DNA from: Clostridium collagenovorans DSM 3089
Lineage (GTDB): Bacteria; Bacillota; Clostridia; Clostridiales; Clostridiaceae
NCBI RefSeq assembly: GCF_900130005.1
Contig: NZ_FQXP01000003.1
Coordinates: forward strand, 248,001 to 312,000
Direction: 5' to 3'
DNA length: 64,000 nt
Shown here: positions 1-7,931 of the stretch, piece after piece
Layout of the letters: each line of letters opens with the position of its first letter
How positions within the stretch are numbered: position 1 is the first letter of the stretch
Translations under genes and position numbers: made by a program
Notes under the pieces: model-generated
What the model saw: the letters and a program-made list of their open reading frames with translations, nothing else
Told to the model about the DNA's origin: nothing
Databases searched by the model: none

Positions 1-702
1 AAAGGCGATATGGTAATTATATCAGCATCACCTATACCAGGAAACGAAAAATTAGTTTCTAAGGTAATTAATCAGTTGTTTAAAAAAGGCGCAGAGGTTA
101 TATATGAGGCTTTGGCTGATGTCCATGTTTCAGGGCATGCATGTCAAGAGGAATTAAAATTAATGCATACTTTAGTTAAACCAAAATTCTTTATTCCTGT
201 TCATGGAGAATATAGACATCTAAAACAACATGGTGAATTAGCTATGAAATTAGGAATGGATGAAGAAAATATAATTTTAGCTGATAATGGTGATGTTATA
301 GAAGTTACTCGTGATAGCATTAAGAAAAATGGTGCTGTTATATCAGGTCAAGTTTTTGTTGATGGACTTGGCGTTGGAGATGTAGGTAATATTGTTTTAA
401 GAGATAGAAAACATTTATCACAAGATGGTATACTTACAGTGGTTGTAACTATTGAAAAGCAAACAGGAAAAGTTGTAGCTGGTCCTGATATTATATCAAG
501 AGGATTCGTTTATGTAAGAGAATCTGAAGATTTAATAGATGAAGCTAAGAACCAAGTAAGAAATGTATTAAAAGATTGTGAAAATAAAAAAATAAAAGAA
601 TGGGCAACTATAAAGTCCAGTGTAAAAGATGTTTTAAGAAACTTCCTTTACGAAAAAACAAAACGAAACCCTATGATATTACCTATAATTGTAGAAGTAT
701 AA
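1..702 (+). CDS. rnjA: Ribonuclease J, C-terminal part (5' end outside window)
   Basis: The reading frame is open from base 1 (KGDMVIIS...) to TAA at 700-702, so the window holds only about the last 233 residues of a protein that is normally about 555. Visible landmarks are the beta-CASP stretch HVSGHACQEEL, the metallo-beta-lactamase motif IPVHGEYRH, and the C-terminal domain ending in LPIIVEV. RNase J is a zinc-dependent 5'-3' exonuclease and endonuclease that acts in mRNA decay and rRNA maturation in Firmicutes. The ATG at base 10 is internal, not the start. A strong terminator follows directly. Whether this is the J1 or J2 paralogue cannot be judged from the fragment. Confidence 0.93.
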   Translation, partial: KGDMVIISASPIPGNEKLVSKVINQLFKKGAEVIYEALADVHVSGHACQEELKLMHTLVKPKFFIPVHGEYRHLKQHGELAMKLGMDEENIILADNGDVIEVTRDSIKKNGAVISGQVFVDGLGVGDVGNIVLRDRKHLSQDGILTVVVTIEKQTGKVVAGPDIISRGFVYVRESEDLIDEAKNQVRNVLKDCENKKIKEWATIKSSVKDVLRNFLYEKTKRNPMILPIIVEV

Positions 703-714
703 TTAAGAATTTAG

Positions 715-740
715 CCCCCATATAAGTTATGGGGGTTTTA
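715..740 (+). terminator. Intrinsic terminator of rnjA
   Basis: An 8-bp perfect stem (CCCCCATA at 715-722 with TATGGGGG at 728-735), a 5-nt loop and a short T tract lie 12 bases after the rnjA stop. The stem is G/C-rich in an otherwise A/T-rich background. Confidence 0.85.
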
Positions 741-760
741 AGATTAAAATGAAAGCTTTA

Positions 761-789
761 TTGACTTTTTATACACATGCTATTAGAAT
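761..789 (+). promoter_or_regulatory. Sigma-A-type promoter of typA
   Basis: TTGACT (761-766), a 17-bp spacer and TAGAAT (784-789) match the -35/-10 consensus closely. Transcription would start near 796, leaving a leader of about 85 nt before the typA ATG. It lies directly after the rnjA terminator, which supports a separate typA transcript. Confidence 0.65.
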
Positions 790-805
790 TATATAAGGTT
801 GATTT

Positions 806-864
806 AAATTGGGTGCCGAAGTATCCAATTTTTTGTTGTATAGAGTACTTATGCGAAATAGTAC
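806..864 (+). promoter_or_regulatory. typA leader: terminator-like hairpin plus second hairpin
   Basis: In the predicted typA leader, AAATTGGGT (806-814) pairs with ATCCAATTT (823-831) and runs into a stretch of T (829-834), giving a weak intrinsic-terminator shape. A second small stem pairs GTACT (845-849) with AGTAC (860-864) just before the ribosome binding site. This arrangement suggests attenuation or a short terminated RNA of about 40 nt. No competing antiterminator or known ligand aptamer is evident, so the function is inferred only. Confidence 0.35.
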
Positions 865-881
865 CGACACGGAGGAGAAAT

Positions 882-2714
882 ATGAGTTTATTTAAAAGAG
901 AAGATATAAGAAACATTGCTATTATAGCCCACGTAGACCACGGTAAGACAACACTAGTGGATGCGCTATTAAAACAAAGCCATGTTTTTAGAGAAAACGA
1001 AGTAATTGACGAGAGAGTAATGGATTCTAATGATCTAGAAAAAGAAAGAGGAATCACTATTCTTTCAAAAAATACAGCACTTACATACAAGGATGTTAAA
1101 ATTAACGTTATCGATACGCCAGGCCATGCGGACTTTGGTGGAGAAGTAGAACGTGTACTTAAAATGGTAGATAGTGTTCTTTTAGTTGTAGATGCTTATG
1201 AAGGAGCAATGCCACAAACTAAATTTGTACTTAAAAAAGCTTTAGAGCTACACTTAAAACCTATAGTTGTAATAAATAAAATAGATAAACCTAATGGAAG
1301 ACCTACAGAAGTAATAGATGAGGTGTTTGACCTATTTGTTGAGTTAGGTGCAAATGATGAGCAATTAGATTTCCCAATCGTTTATTGCTCAGCAAGAGAT
1401 GCATATGCAATGTCTGAAGTAGATGAAGAAAATGATGATATGGTTCCATTATTTGAAACTATATTAAGCAGAGTTAATCCACCAGAAGGATATATAGATG
1501 AGCCAACTCAATTATTAATATCAAGCTTAGACTACAATAACTTTGTAGGTAAAATTGGTATTGGTAAAGTTGAAAGAGGAGTAATTAAGAAAAACCAACA
1601 GGTTGCCTTAATGAGAAGAGATGGAAGCGTAAAAAATGTTAAAATCTCAAACTTATATGTTTATAATGGCTTAAAAAGAGAAGAAACTGAAGAAGCTAAA
1701 CTAGGTGATATAGTAGCTGTTTCAGGTATTCCAGATATAAATATTGGAGAAACTTTAGCAGATGCAAGTTGTCCAGAAGCTCTACCATTCGTAGAAATTG
1801 ATGAGCCAACATTAAGCATGAACTTCATAGTAAACAACTCACCATTCGCAGGTAAAGAGGGAGAGTTTGTAACATCAAGACACTTAAGAGATAGACTTGC
1901 TAAAGAATTAGAAACTAACGTAAGTTTAAAAGTTGAAGAAACTGATTCAGCTGACTGTTTCAAAGTAAGCGGAAGAGGAGAACTTCACTTATCTATCTTA
2001 ATAGAAACTATGAGAAGAGAAGGTTATGAGTTCCAAGTTTCTAAACCAACTGTTATATACAAAGAGAAAGATGGTAAGAAATTAGAACCTATAGAAGAGT
2101 TAACAATTGACGTTCCAGAAGAGTTTATGGGAGCTGTTATGGAGAAACTTGGGCCTAGAAAAGCTGAAATGCAAAATATGACTTCAGCAGTTAATGGTTA
2201 TGTAAGATTAGAGTTTATTATACCTTCAAGAGGATTAATCGGTTTTAGAAATGAATTTATGACTGATACTAAGGGTAACGGAATAATGAACCATGTACTT
2301 TCAGGATATGATACTTTCAGAGGAGATATTCCAGAGAGAAGTAGAGGATCATTAGTAGCCTTTGAAGCTGGTACATCTTTAACTTATGGATTATTTAATG
2401 CTCAAGAGAGAGGAACATTATTCATAGGGCCTGGATTAGATGTATATGAAGGAATGGTAGTAGGAGAAAACTCAAGAATTGATGATTTAGAAGTAAACGT
2501 ATGTAAAAAGAAACATTTAAGTAATACAAGATCATCAGGATCAGACGATGCATTAAAACTTATTCCACCAAGAGAAATGAGTTTAGAGCAAGCTTTAGAG
2601 TTCATAGCATCAGATGAGTATGTAGAAGTTACACCTGAAAGCATAAGATTAAGAAAGAGAATCTTAGATTCTAATGAAAGAAAGAGAATGGCAAACAGAA
2701 GTAAATCTAACTAG
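882..2714 (+). CDS. typA: Ribosome-associated translational GTPase TypA/BipA
   Basis: 610 residues, the usual length for TypA. The translation GTPase domain shows G1 AHVDHGKTT (residues 16-24), the switch region with ERGITI, G3 DTPGHADF and G4 NKID, followed by EF-G-like domains and the BipA-specific C-terminal domain (LEQALEFIASDEYVEVTPE). TypA binds 70S ribosomes and assists 50S assembly and translation under stress or cold. I chose ATG 882 because GGAGGAG (871-877) sits just upstream. An in-frame ATG at 777 would add 35 unrelated residues encoded by the leader. The gene is apparently monocistronic, with its own promoter and a structured leader. Confidence 0.95.
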   Translation: MSLFKREDIRNIAIIAHVDHGKTTLVDALLKQSHVFRENEVIDERVMDSNDLEKERGITILSKNTALTYKDVKINVIDTPGHADFGGEVERVLKMVDSVLLVVDAYEGAMPQTKFVLKKALELHLKPIVVINKIDKPNGRPTEVIDEVFDLFVELGANDEQLDFPIVYCSARDAYAMSEVDEENDDMVPLFETILSRVNPPEGYIDEPTQLLISSLDYNNFVGKIGIGKVERGVIKKNQQVALMRRDGSVKNVKISNLYVYNGLKREETEEAKLGDIVAVSGIPDINIGETLADASCPEALPFVEIDEPTLSMNFIVNNSPFAGKEGEFVTSRHLRDRLAKELETNVSLKVEETDSADCFKVSGRGELHLSILIETMRREGYEFQVSKPTVIYKEKDGKKLEPIEELTIDVPEEFMGAVMEKLGPRKAEMQNMTSAVNGYVRLEFIIPSRGLIGFRNEFMTDTKGNGIMNHVLSGYDTFRGDIPERSRGSLVAFEAGTSLTYGLFNAQERGTLFIGPGLDVYEGMVVGENSRIDDLEVNVCKKKHLSNTRSSGSDDALKLIPPREMSLEQALEFIASDEYVEVTPESIRLRKRILDSNERKRMANRSKSN

Positions 2715-2739
2715 TCATAAACAAAGAAAATACAAGTTT

Positions 2740-3462
2740 AAATATCTTTATTAGAGTATTATCTGAAGGAAATAGTGATGAGTAAGTTCAAGTCACTATT
2801 CCTGAAGGTAAGAACATAGAAGGAATAGGGGCTATACTTGAAGCCATAGAAGTTATAACTAAAAACTACTTTATAAAAGCCATAGAAGGATTTGAACTTC
2901 CTAATTATTTAGCTAAAAGTAATAAAGTAAGATATAACTTAGAAGGATATTTATATCCAGATACATATAATTTGAAAAAGAACATGGATGCTCATGTTAT
3001 TATAGAAAAAATGATTAGTAATTTTGAAAGGGTTATGAAAGAAACTTTAGAAGGTGAAAATTTACCCACGAAGTAAGTACATAACCTAATAACCTTAGCA
3101 TCTATAGTTGAAAAGAGATAGCTACTCCGAATGAGAGAGCAAAAGTAGACTCAGTATTTTAAAATAGATTTTAAATTAATATGCCTCTTCAATCCTGTGC
3201 TGCAGTTTTGTATGCACTAGGATATCATAAGGATGTAGTTTATGAAAAAGACTTACAAATAGAGTCACCTTATAACACCTATAAAGTAGATGCTTTACCA
3301 GTAGGACCAGTAGCATGTCCAGGAAAGGCTTCTATAGAAGCTGTATTAAAACCTGAAGAAACAAATTATTTATATTTTGTTTCGTTGAATGATGGTACTC
3401 ACTTCTTTACGTATGACTATGATAAGCATAGAGAAATCATGGAAAAAACTCAAAGTAAGTAA
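2740..3462 (+). pseudogene. mltG: Degraded mltG (endolytic transglycosylase, YceG-like)
   Basis: Translation recovers ordered MltG pieces: VQVTIPEGKNIEGIGAI, then LEGYLYPDTYNL (the region of the catalytic glutamate), then LITLASIVEK (normally followed by E), then ERAKVDSVF, and finally an intact tail with DLQIESPYNTYKVDALPVGP and a C-terminal YLYFVSLNDGTHFF block (3181-3462). The frame is broken by TAA 2783-2785, TAA 3073-3075, TAG 3119-3121, a frameshift between about 3121 and 3145, and TAA 3160-3162. The start codon and N-terminal membrane anchor are missing. MltG cleaves nascent peptidoglycan strands. The position before trmR matches B. subtilis yrrL-yrrM, so this looks like the ancestral copy decaying in place, not an import. 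The tail's own ATG at 3181 has no good ribosome site. Confidence 0.85.
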
Positions 3463-3507
3463 AGTCTTTGAGAAGCTTTATAGGAATTTTATGTGGAGGA
3501 AGTTTAA

Positions 3508-4167
3508 ATGAGTGGAATTACCTATGAATATATGGAAGAATATTTAAGAGGATTAATTGGAGAAACTAATAGTGTATTAAAAGAATTAGAGGAATATGCA
3601 CAGGAAAATAGAGTACCTATAGCACAAAAGGAAACTGCAAATTTTCTAGAGTTTATGATTAATCTTAAAAAACCTAAAAAAATTCTTGAGCTTGGTACAG
3701 CCATAGGATATTCTTCGATTATAATGGCTTTAAGTTCTCAAAGCGTAGAAAAAATTATTACCATAGAACGTGATGAAAATATGGTTAATATAGCAAGAGA
3801 AAATATAAAACGCTTTAACTTAGAAGATAAGATAGAAGTAATTGAAGGTGATTGCATAGAAGTTGTAAAGAATTTAGCCAAGGAATATCCAGGTGAGTTT
3901 GATATGATTTTTATGGATGCAGGCAAAGGTCATTATAATCATTTATTACCTGATTGTTTAGAGCTTATGACTAAGGAAGGGCTTATTATAGCAGATAATG
4001 TTCTGTTTAGAGGAATGGTTGCCTCTAGTGAGCTTGTAGTTAGAAGAAAAATAACAATTATAAAAAGAATGAGAAAGTATTTAGAAATGGTATCAGATAA
4101 GGAAAAATTCATAACCTCAGTAATCCCTATGGGTGATGGAATTGCAGTAACAATGAGGAGGAATTAA
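3508..4167 (+). CDS. trmR: tRNA 5-hydroxyuridine methyltransferase TrmR-like (class I SAM O-methyltransferase)
   Basis: 219 residues of the SAM-dependent O-methyltransferase family (PF01596 type). Visible are the SAM-binding glycine loop ELGTAIGYSS, the acidic residue of the IERDENM strand, the MDAGKGHYNHL metal/SAM region and DNVLFRG. GGAGGA at 3495-3500 sets the ATG. The B. subtilis homologue YrrM methylates 5-hydroxyuridine at wobble position 34 to 5-methoxyuridine in tRNA. The next gene encodes a U32 protein of the type that makes the hydroxyuridine, one base after the stop, which supports this assignment over a small-molecule (catechol-type) methyltransferase. Substrate is inferred from synteny. 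Confidence 0.8.
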   Translation: MSGITYEYMEEYLRGLIGETNSVLKELEEYAQENRVPIAQKETANFLEFMINLKKPKKILELGTAIGYSSIIMALSSQSVEKIITIERDENMVNIARENIKRFNLEDKIEVIEGDCIEVVKNLAKEYPGEFDMIFMDAGKGHYNHLLPDCLELMTKEGLIIADNVLFRGMVASSELVVRRKITIIKRMRKYLEMVSDKEKFITSVIPMGDGIAVTMRRN

Positions 4168-4168
4168 A

Positions 4169-5395
4169 ATGAGAAAACCAGAAATATTAGCTCCAGCAGG
4201 AAATTTAGAAAAGTTAAAAACAGCTATAAACTTCGGTGCAGACGCTGTTTATGTTGGTGGAAGTAAATTAAACCTTAGAGCTTTTGCAGACAACTTCACT
4301 AATGAGACTTTAGCAGAAGGAATAAAATATGCTCATGATAGAGGTAAAAAAGTTTACGTTACATTAAATGTATTTCCACATAATGATGACTTAGAAGGAT
4401 TAGAAGAATATTTAGTGGAGTTATATGAACTAAATGTGGATGCAGTTATAGTTTCTGACCCAGGAATTATTATGACTGCTCAAGAGGTAGTTCCAAATTT
4501 AGAGTTACATTTAAGTACTCAAGCAAATAATGTGAACTATAAGTCAGCAATATTCTGGCACAAACAAGGTGTTAAAAGAATTGTTTTAGCTAGAGAGTTA
4601 TCTATGAAAGAGGTTAAGGAATTAAAAGATAAAATTCCAGATAGCTGTGAAATAGAGGCTTTTGTTCATGGAGCTATGTGTATGTCTTACTCAGGAAGAT
4701 GTTTGCTATCCAACTACATAGTAGGAAGAGATTCAAACAGAGGAGAATGTGCACAGCCATGTAGATATAAATATCACCTAGTTGAAGAGAAAAGAGAGGG
4801 AGAATATTTCCCAATCGTAGAAGATGATAAGGGAACTTACATAATGAATTCTAAGGATTTATGTATGATTCAATACATCCCAGAACTAGTTGAAGCAGGA
4901 ATTGATTCTTTAAAGATAGAAGGTAGAATGAAAAGTGTATTCTACGTTGCATCTGTAGTTAAGGCATACAGAGGGGCTTTAGATGCTTACTTTGAAGATC
5001 CAGCTAATTATAAGTTTAATGAAAAATGGTTAGAATATTTAATGATGCCTAGCCACAGAAAGTACTACACAGGTTTTTATTTTGATGAACAAGAGAAACA
5101 GGTGTATGACTCTTCAGCTTATGAAAAATCTTATGATGTAATAGGCATTGTTAAATCTTTTGATGAAAAAACAATGACTGCAACAATAGAACAGAAAAAT
5201 AAGGTTTTAAATGGCGATACTGTTGAGGTTCTTAAGGTTCTTGGAGATAATGTAGAGATAGTATTAAAAGATATGAAAAACTCTAAAGGAGAGCCAATTG
5301 AAGCAGCAGCAGCAGCTAAGATGATATATACAGTTACTATAGATGAATGTTTAGAAGAAAATGATATACTTATTCAATTTAAGGGGGAAAAATAA
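4169..5395 (+). CDS. trhP: U32-family tRNA hydroxylation protein (TrhP/YrrO-like)
   Basis: 408 residues, historically annotated as a peptidase of family U32. It begins RKPEILAPAGNLEKLKTA and carries the conserved cysteine cluster CMSYSGRCLLS then GECAQPCR, which is thought to hold an Fe-S cluster, plus the DSLKIEGRMKS motif and a C-terminal beta-rich domain. Homologues (E. coli YegQ, B. subtilis YrrN/YrrO) are needed for prephenate-dependent 5-hydroxyuridine formation at tRNA position 34. Here only one U32 gene stands where Bacillus has two. Translation is tightly coupled: 1 base after trmR, and its TAA overlaps the udk ATG by one base. Proteolytic activity is unlikely. Confidence 0.82.
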   Translation: MRKPEILAPAGNLEKLKTAINFGADAVYVGGSKLNLRAFADNFTNETLAEGIKYAHDRGKKVYVTLNVFPHNDDLEGLEEYLVELYELNVDAVIVSDPGIIMTAQEVVPNLELHLSTQANNVNYKSAIFWHKQGVKRIVLARELSMKEVKELKDKIPDSCEIEAFVHGAMCMSYSGRCLLSNYIVGRDSNRGECAQPCRYKYHLVEEKREGEYFPIVEDDKGTYIMNSKDLCMIQYIPELVEAGIDSLKIEGRMKSVFYVASVVKAYRGALDAYFEDPANYKFNEKWLEYLMMPSHRKYYTGFYFDEQEKQVYDSSAYEKSYDVIGIVKSFDEKTMTATIEQKNKVLNGDTVEVLKVLGDNVEIVLKDMKNSKGEPIEAAAAAKMIYTVTIDECLEENDILIQFKGEK

Positions 5396-6015
5396 TGGAT
5401 CGTCCAGTTATTATAGGTATAACAGGTGGTTCCGGATCTGGAAAGAGTACTATAGCTAAAGAGATCTTTAATAGATTTGGTGGCGAATGTATTGCTACTT
5501 TAGAAATGGACTCTTATTACAAAGATCAAAGCCATTTATCCTTTGAAGATAGACAAAAGACAAATTATGATCATCCTGATGCTTTTGATACAGAATTACT
5601 AATAGAACATATAAAAATGTTTGCAGAGGGTAAAGCTGTAGAAAAACCTATATATGATTTTGAAATACATAATAGAAAATCTGAAACAGAACCAGTATTA
5701 CCTAGAGAAATATTGATAGTGGAAGGAATTCTTGTATTAGAAGATGAGAGAATTAGAGACCTACTAGATATAAAAATATATGTAGATACTGATGCAGATG
5801 TTAGATTTATAAGAAGAGTAGTTAGAGATATAAATGAAAGAGGTAGAACTCTTGAGTCTGTTATAGAACAATACTTAGGTGTTGTTAGACCAATGCATAT
5901 GCAGTTTACTGAAACAACAAAGAGATATGCAGATATAATAATACCAGAAGGCGGACACAATAAAGTAGCTATAGACGTTATAACAGCAAATATAAAACAA
6001 ATATTGAAATTGTAG
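5395..6015 (+). CDS. udk: Uridine kinase
   Basis: 206 residues. The P-loop GGSGSGKST is at residues 11-19, followed by the uridine-binding MDSYYKD and NYDHPDAFD regions and the lid RRVVRDINERGRT. The enzyme phosphorylates uridine and cytidine to UMP and CMP in cytosolic pyrimidine salvage. A GGGGG ribosome site lies within the end of trhP, and the ATG shares its A with the trhP stop codon, so the two are probably translationally coupled. The order U32 protein then udk is the same as in B. subtilis. Confidence 0.95.
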   Translation: MDRPVIIGITGGSGSGKSTIAKEIFNRFGGECIATLEMDSYYKDQSHLSFEDRQKTNYDHPDAFDTELLIEHIKMFAEGKAVEKPIYDFEIHNRKSETEPVLPREILIVEGILVLEDERIRDLLDIKIYVDTDADVRFIRRVVRDINERGRTLESVIEQYLGVVRPMHMQFTETTKRYADIIIPEGGHNKVAIDVITANIKQILKL

Positions 6016-6026
6016 ATCAATTGTAT

Positions 6027-6073
6027 AAAACACCTTATTTTGGCAATAATTTAGCTGAGTGAGGTGTTTTTTT
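6027..6073 (+). terminator. Hairpin/T-tract after udk that includes the ribosome site of the next gene
   Basis: AAAACACCT (6027-6035) pairs perfectly with AGGTGTTTT (6062-6070). Four to five further pairs, some of them wobble, extend toward a 16-nt loop, and T7 follows (6067-6073). It has the form of an intrinsic terminator for the trmR-trhP-udk operon, but the 3' arm also contains GAGGTG (6061-6066), the only ribosome binding site for the ATG at 6074. Readthrough mRNA would therefore have an occluded ribosome site. Confidence 0.6.
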
Positions 6074-7828
6074 ATGTTTAGTTTTAAAAGAAATAAAAAG
6101 AAAAAAGAATCTAAGAAGACTGTGAAAAAAGAAGAAAACCGAGAGTTTTATAAGCCATATAGAGTCGAATATAAAAAACTTAAAAATGCAAGTATGATTT
6201 TAATAATACCATTTCTAGGATTAGGTTTTAGATATGCTTATTTAGGAATAATTAAAGCTAATACTTTAGCTACAATAGGAAATGGTCAATATGTATATAA
6301 AGAAAACTTAGAGGATATTCCTTATAGAGTTTATGATTGTAATGATAAAAACTTTTACGAAAGTATTAAAAAATATTCTATAGTAATTGATCCTATTGCA
6401 TATAAAAAATTTAATACTGATATGGAAGCAGAAGCTATAAAAACTTTAAAGTATATTTTAAGAAATTATAATAAGGATTATCTTCTTCCAGATGAAATAA
6501 ATAAGACATTAAATGACAAAATAACCTATGACATTGATTTGGAAACTTATAACAAAATAAAAGAGATGAATAACCTTAATTTTATAAAAGGTGTGTATAT
6601 TTATGAAAGTACAAATACAGATAAAAAAAATAACTGGGATATAGTAAATCTTTTAACCAATCCCTTAGATAATAAGGATGGAAGCAAAAAACCAAAAGAT
6701 ACATTGGAGGCTATGATAGCAGATAAAACAAAGGATAACATTATACCTAAGATAGTTTATGAAAAAGATGTAACAGGAAAGCTCATGGAACCTAAATATA
6801 TTGAAGGGGAACATAATGTTAACCTTAAATTAACTTTAGATAAAAATCTACAGGATTCGATACATGATATGTTACAAGATGAAATGTATGAAAAGTATGA
6901 TGAGGTAGGAGTAGTTTTAATGGAGGCTGATACTGGAAAAATCAGAGCTTTGACACAGAGAAATTATAATTTGCCTAATGTAAATATAGGAGCTACCTCC
7001 AATCATGGATATTTCCCGGGATCAATTTTCAAAGTTATAGTACATGAAATGGGGATGGAAAAGGGAATAACGTGGCCTACTAAAGTATATAAAAGAAATA
7101 AAAATATAAAGGAATTTAACAATAAGGATCAACTTACAGTTAGGGAAGCATTAATATGGTCTTCTAATGATATTTTTTATCAAATAGGAGAAGAAGTTGG
7201 TTTTGATAACATAAAGAAAATAGCTAAACAACATGGTATGATGGAAAAAGTTCTTGGACTTTATCATGAACAAGCTGGGAATTTTGAGGTTGATGAAAAT
7301 AATTTAACTACAGACCAAGTAAGACATTCTGCAATTGGACAGAAAATTAGAATAACGCCCCTAGAAGCTTTAAGTATACCTTCAACTGTAATTAATGATG
7401 GATATTATGTTAAGCCACAAATTATAGATTCATTTGTTGATAATGAGGGAAAGGAAATTGAGGGTTATGAAGTTGAAAAAGAAAGAATAATCAAAAAGAG
7501 TACAGCAAGTAGTTTGAAAGAAAATATGAAGGATATAGTTAATTCTGCTACAGGTACAGGTAATAATGCTAAATTTGATGGCTTTGATGTAGGTGGAAAA
7601 ACAGGAACTACTGAGTATTTTGAGATAAATGATAAAGGTGAAAGAGAAAAGCATTGTGATGGATGGTTTACAGGGTTTTTTAATTACAATGATAAAAACT
7701 ATGTAATGGTGGTATTTGTTCAAGATATAAAATGGGATACAGAGTATCCAGAAGAAGGTGGAACTACTGCTGCACCAGTATTTCATAAGGTATTAGATTT
7801 AATGAAAGAAAATAAATATTTAAAGTAG
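6074..7828 (+). CDS. Penicillin-binding protein, transpeptidase (PbpI-like position)
   Basis: 584 residues from ATG 6074, placed 7 bases after GAGGTG. A very basic cytoplasmic N-terminus (KRNKKKKESKK) is followed by one membrane anchor (about residues 40-60) and a poorly conserved spacer domain. The transpeptidase domain has all three active-site motifs: S317-I-F-K320, S363-S-N365 and K509-T-G-T. No glycosyltransferase domain is present, so it is class B-like. It should cross-link peptidoglycan outside the membrane. Its place after udk equals that of pbpI (yrrR) in B. subtilis. Given the sigK neighbour it may serve spore or septal wall, but that is inference. A GTG at 6059 would put the start inside the hairpin and is less likely. 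Confidence 0.85.
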   Translation: MFSFKRNKKKKESKKTVKKEENREFYKPYRVEYKKLKNASMILIIPFLGLGFRYAYLGIIKANTLATIGNGQYVYKENLEDIPYRVYDCNDKNFYESIKKYSIVIDPIAYKKFNTDMEAEAIKTLKYILRNYNKDYLLPDEINKTLNDKITYDIDLETYNKIKEMNNLNFIKGVYIYESTNTDKKNNWDIVNLLTNPLDNKDGSKKPKDTLEAMIADKTKDNIIPKIVYEKDVTGKLMEPKYIEGEHNVNLKLTLDKNLQDSIHDMLQDEMYEKYDEVGVVLMEADTGKIRALTQRNYNLPNVNIGATSNHGYFPGSIFKVIVHEMGMEKGITWPTKVYKRNKNIKEFNNKDQLTVREALIWSSNDIFYQIGEEVGFDNIKKIAKQHGMMEKVLGLYHEQAGNFEVDENNLTTDQVRHSAIGQKIRITPLEALSIPSTVINDGYYVKPQIIDSFVDNEGKEIEGYEVEKERIIKKSTASSLKENMKDIVNSATGTGNNAKFDGFDVGGKTGTTEYFEINDKGEREKHCDGWFTGFFNYNDKNYVMVVFVQDIKWDTEYPEEGGTTAAPVFHKVLDLMKENKYLK

Positions 7829-7880
7829 AACAAAATAAATAAAAATTAAGTTTTAAGTAAAATTAAAAAATACGAAACTT

Positions 7881-7926
7881 TTCCTCCTAGTATTCATATT
7901 ATTATAATAAGCACTATTAGGAGGAA
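7881..7926 (+). promoter_or_regulatory. Inverted repeat enclosing the sigK ribosome binding site
   Basis: TTCCTCCTA (7881-7889) and TAGGAGGAA (7918-7926) form a perfect 9-bp stem, extendable to 12 bp, with a 22-nt A/T loop. The right arm contains the sigK Shine-Dalgarno AGGAGG (7919-7924). The loop holds CATATTAT (7895-7902), which resembles a sigma-E -10 element, but no -35 element at normal spacing was found. It could be a translation-blocking hairpin or, if transcription starts inside it, an operator. Confidence 0.4.
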
Positions 7927-7931
7927 TTGCT

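Noticed and set aside
777..881. N-terminal extension of typA from ATG 777
   Set aside because: The region lies in a promoter/leader with hairpins, has no ribosome site, and the 35 extra residues are unlike TypA. ATG 882 has GGAGGAG.
3181..3462. A 93-residue stand-alone gene
   Set aside because: It is clearly the C-terminal segment of the broken mltG, with no good ribosome site.
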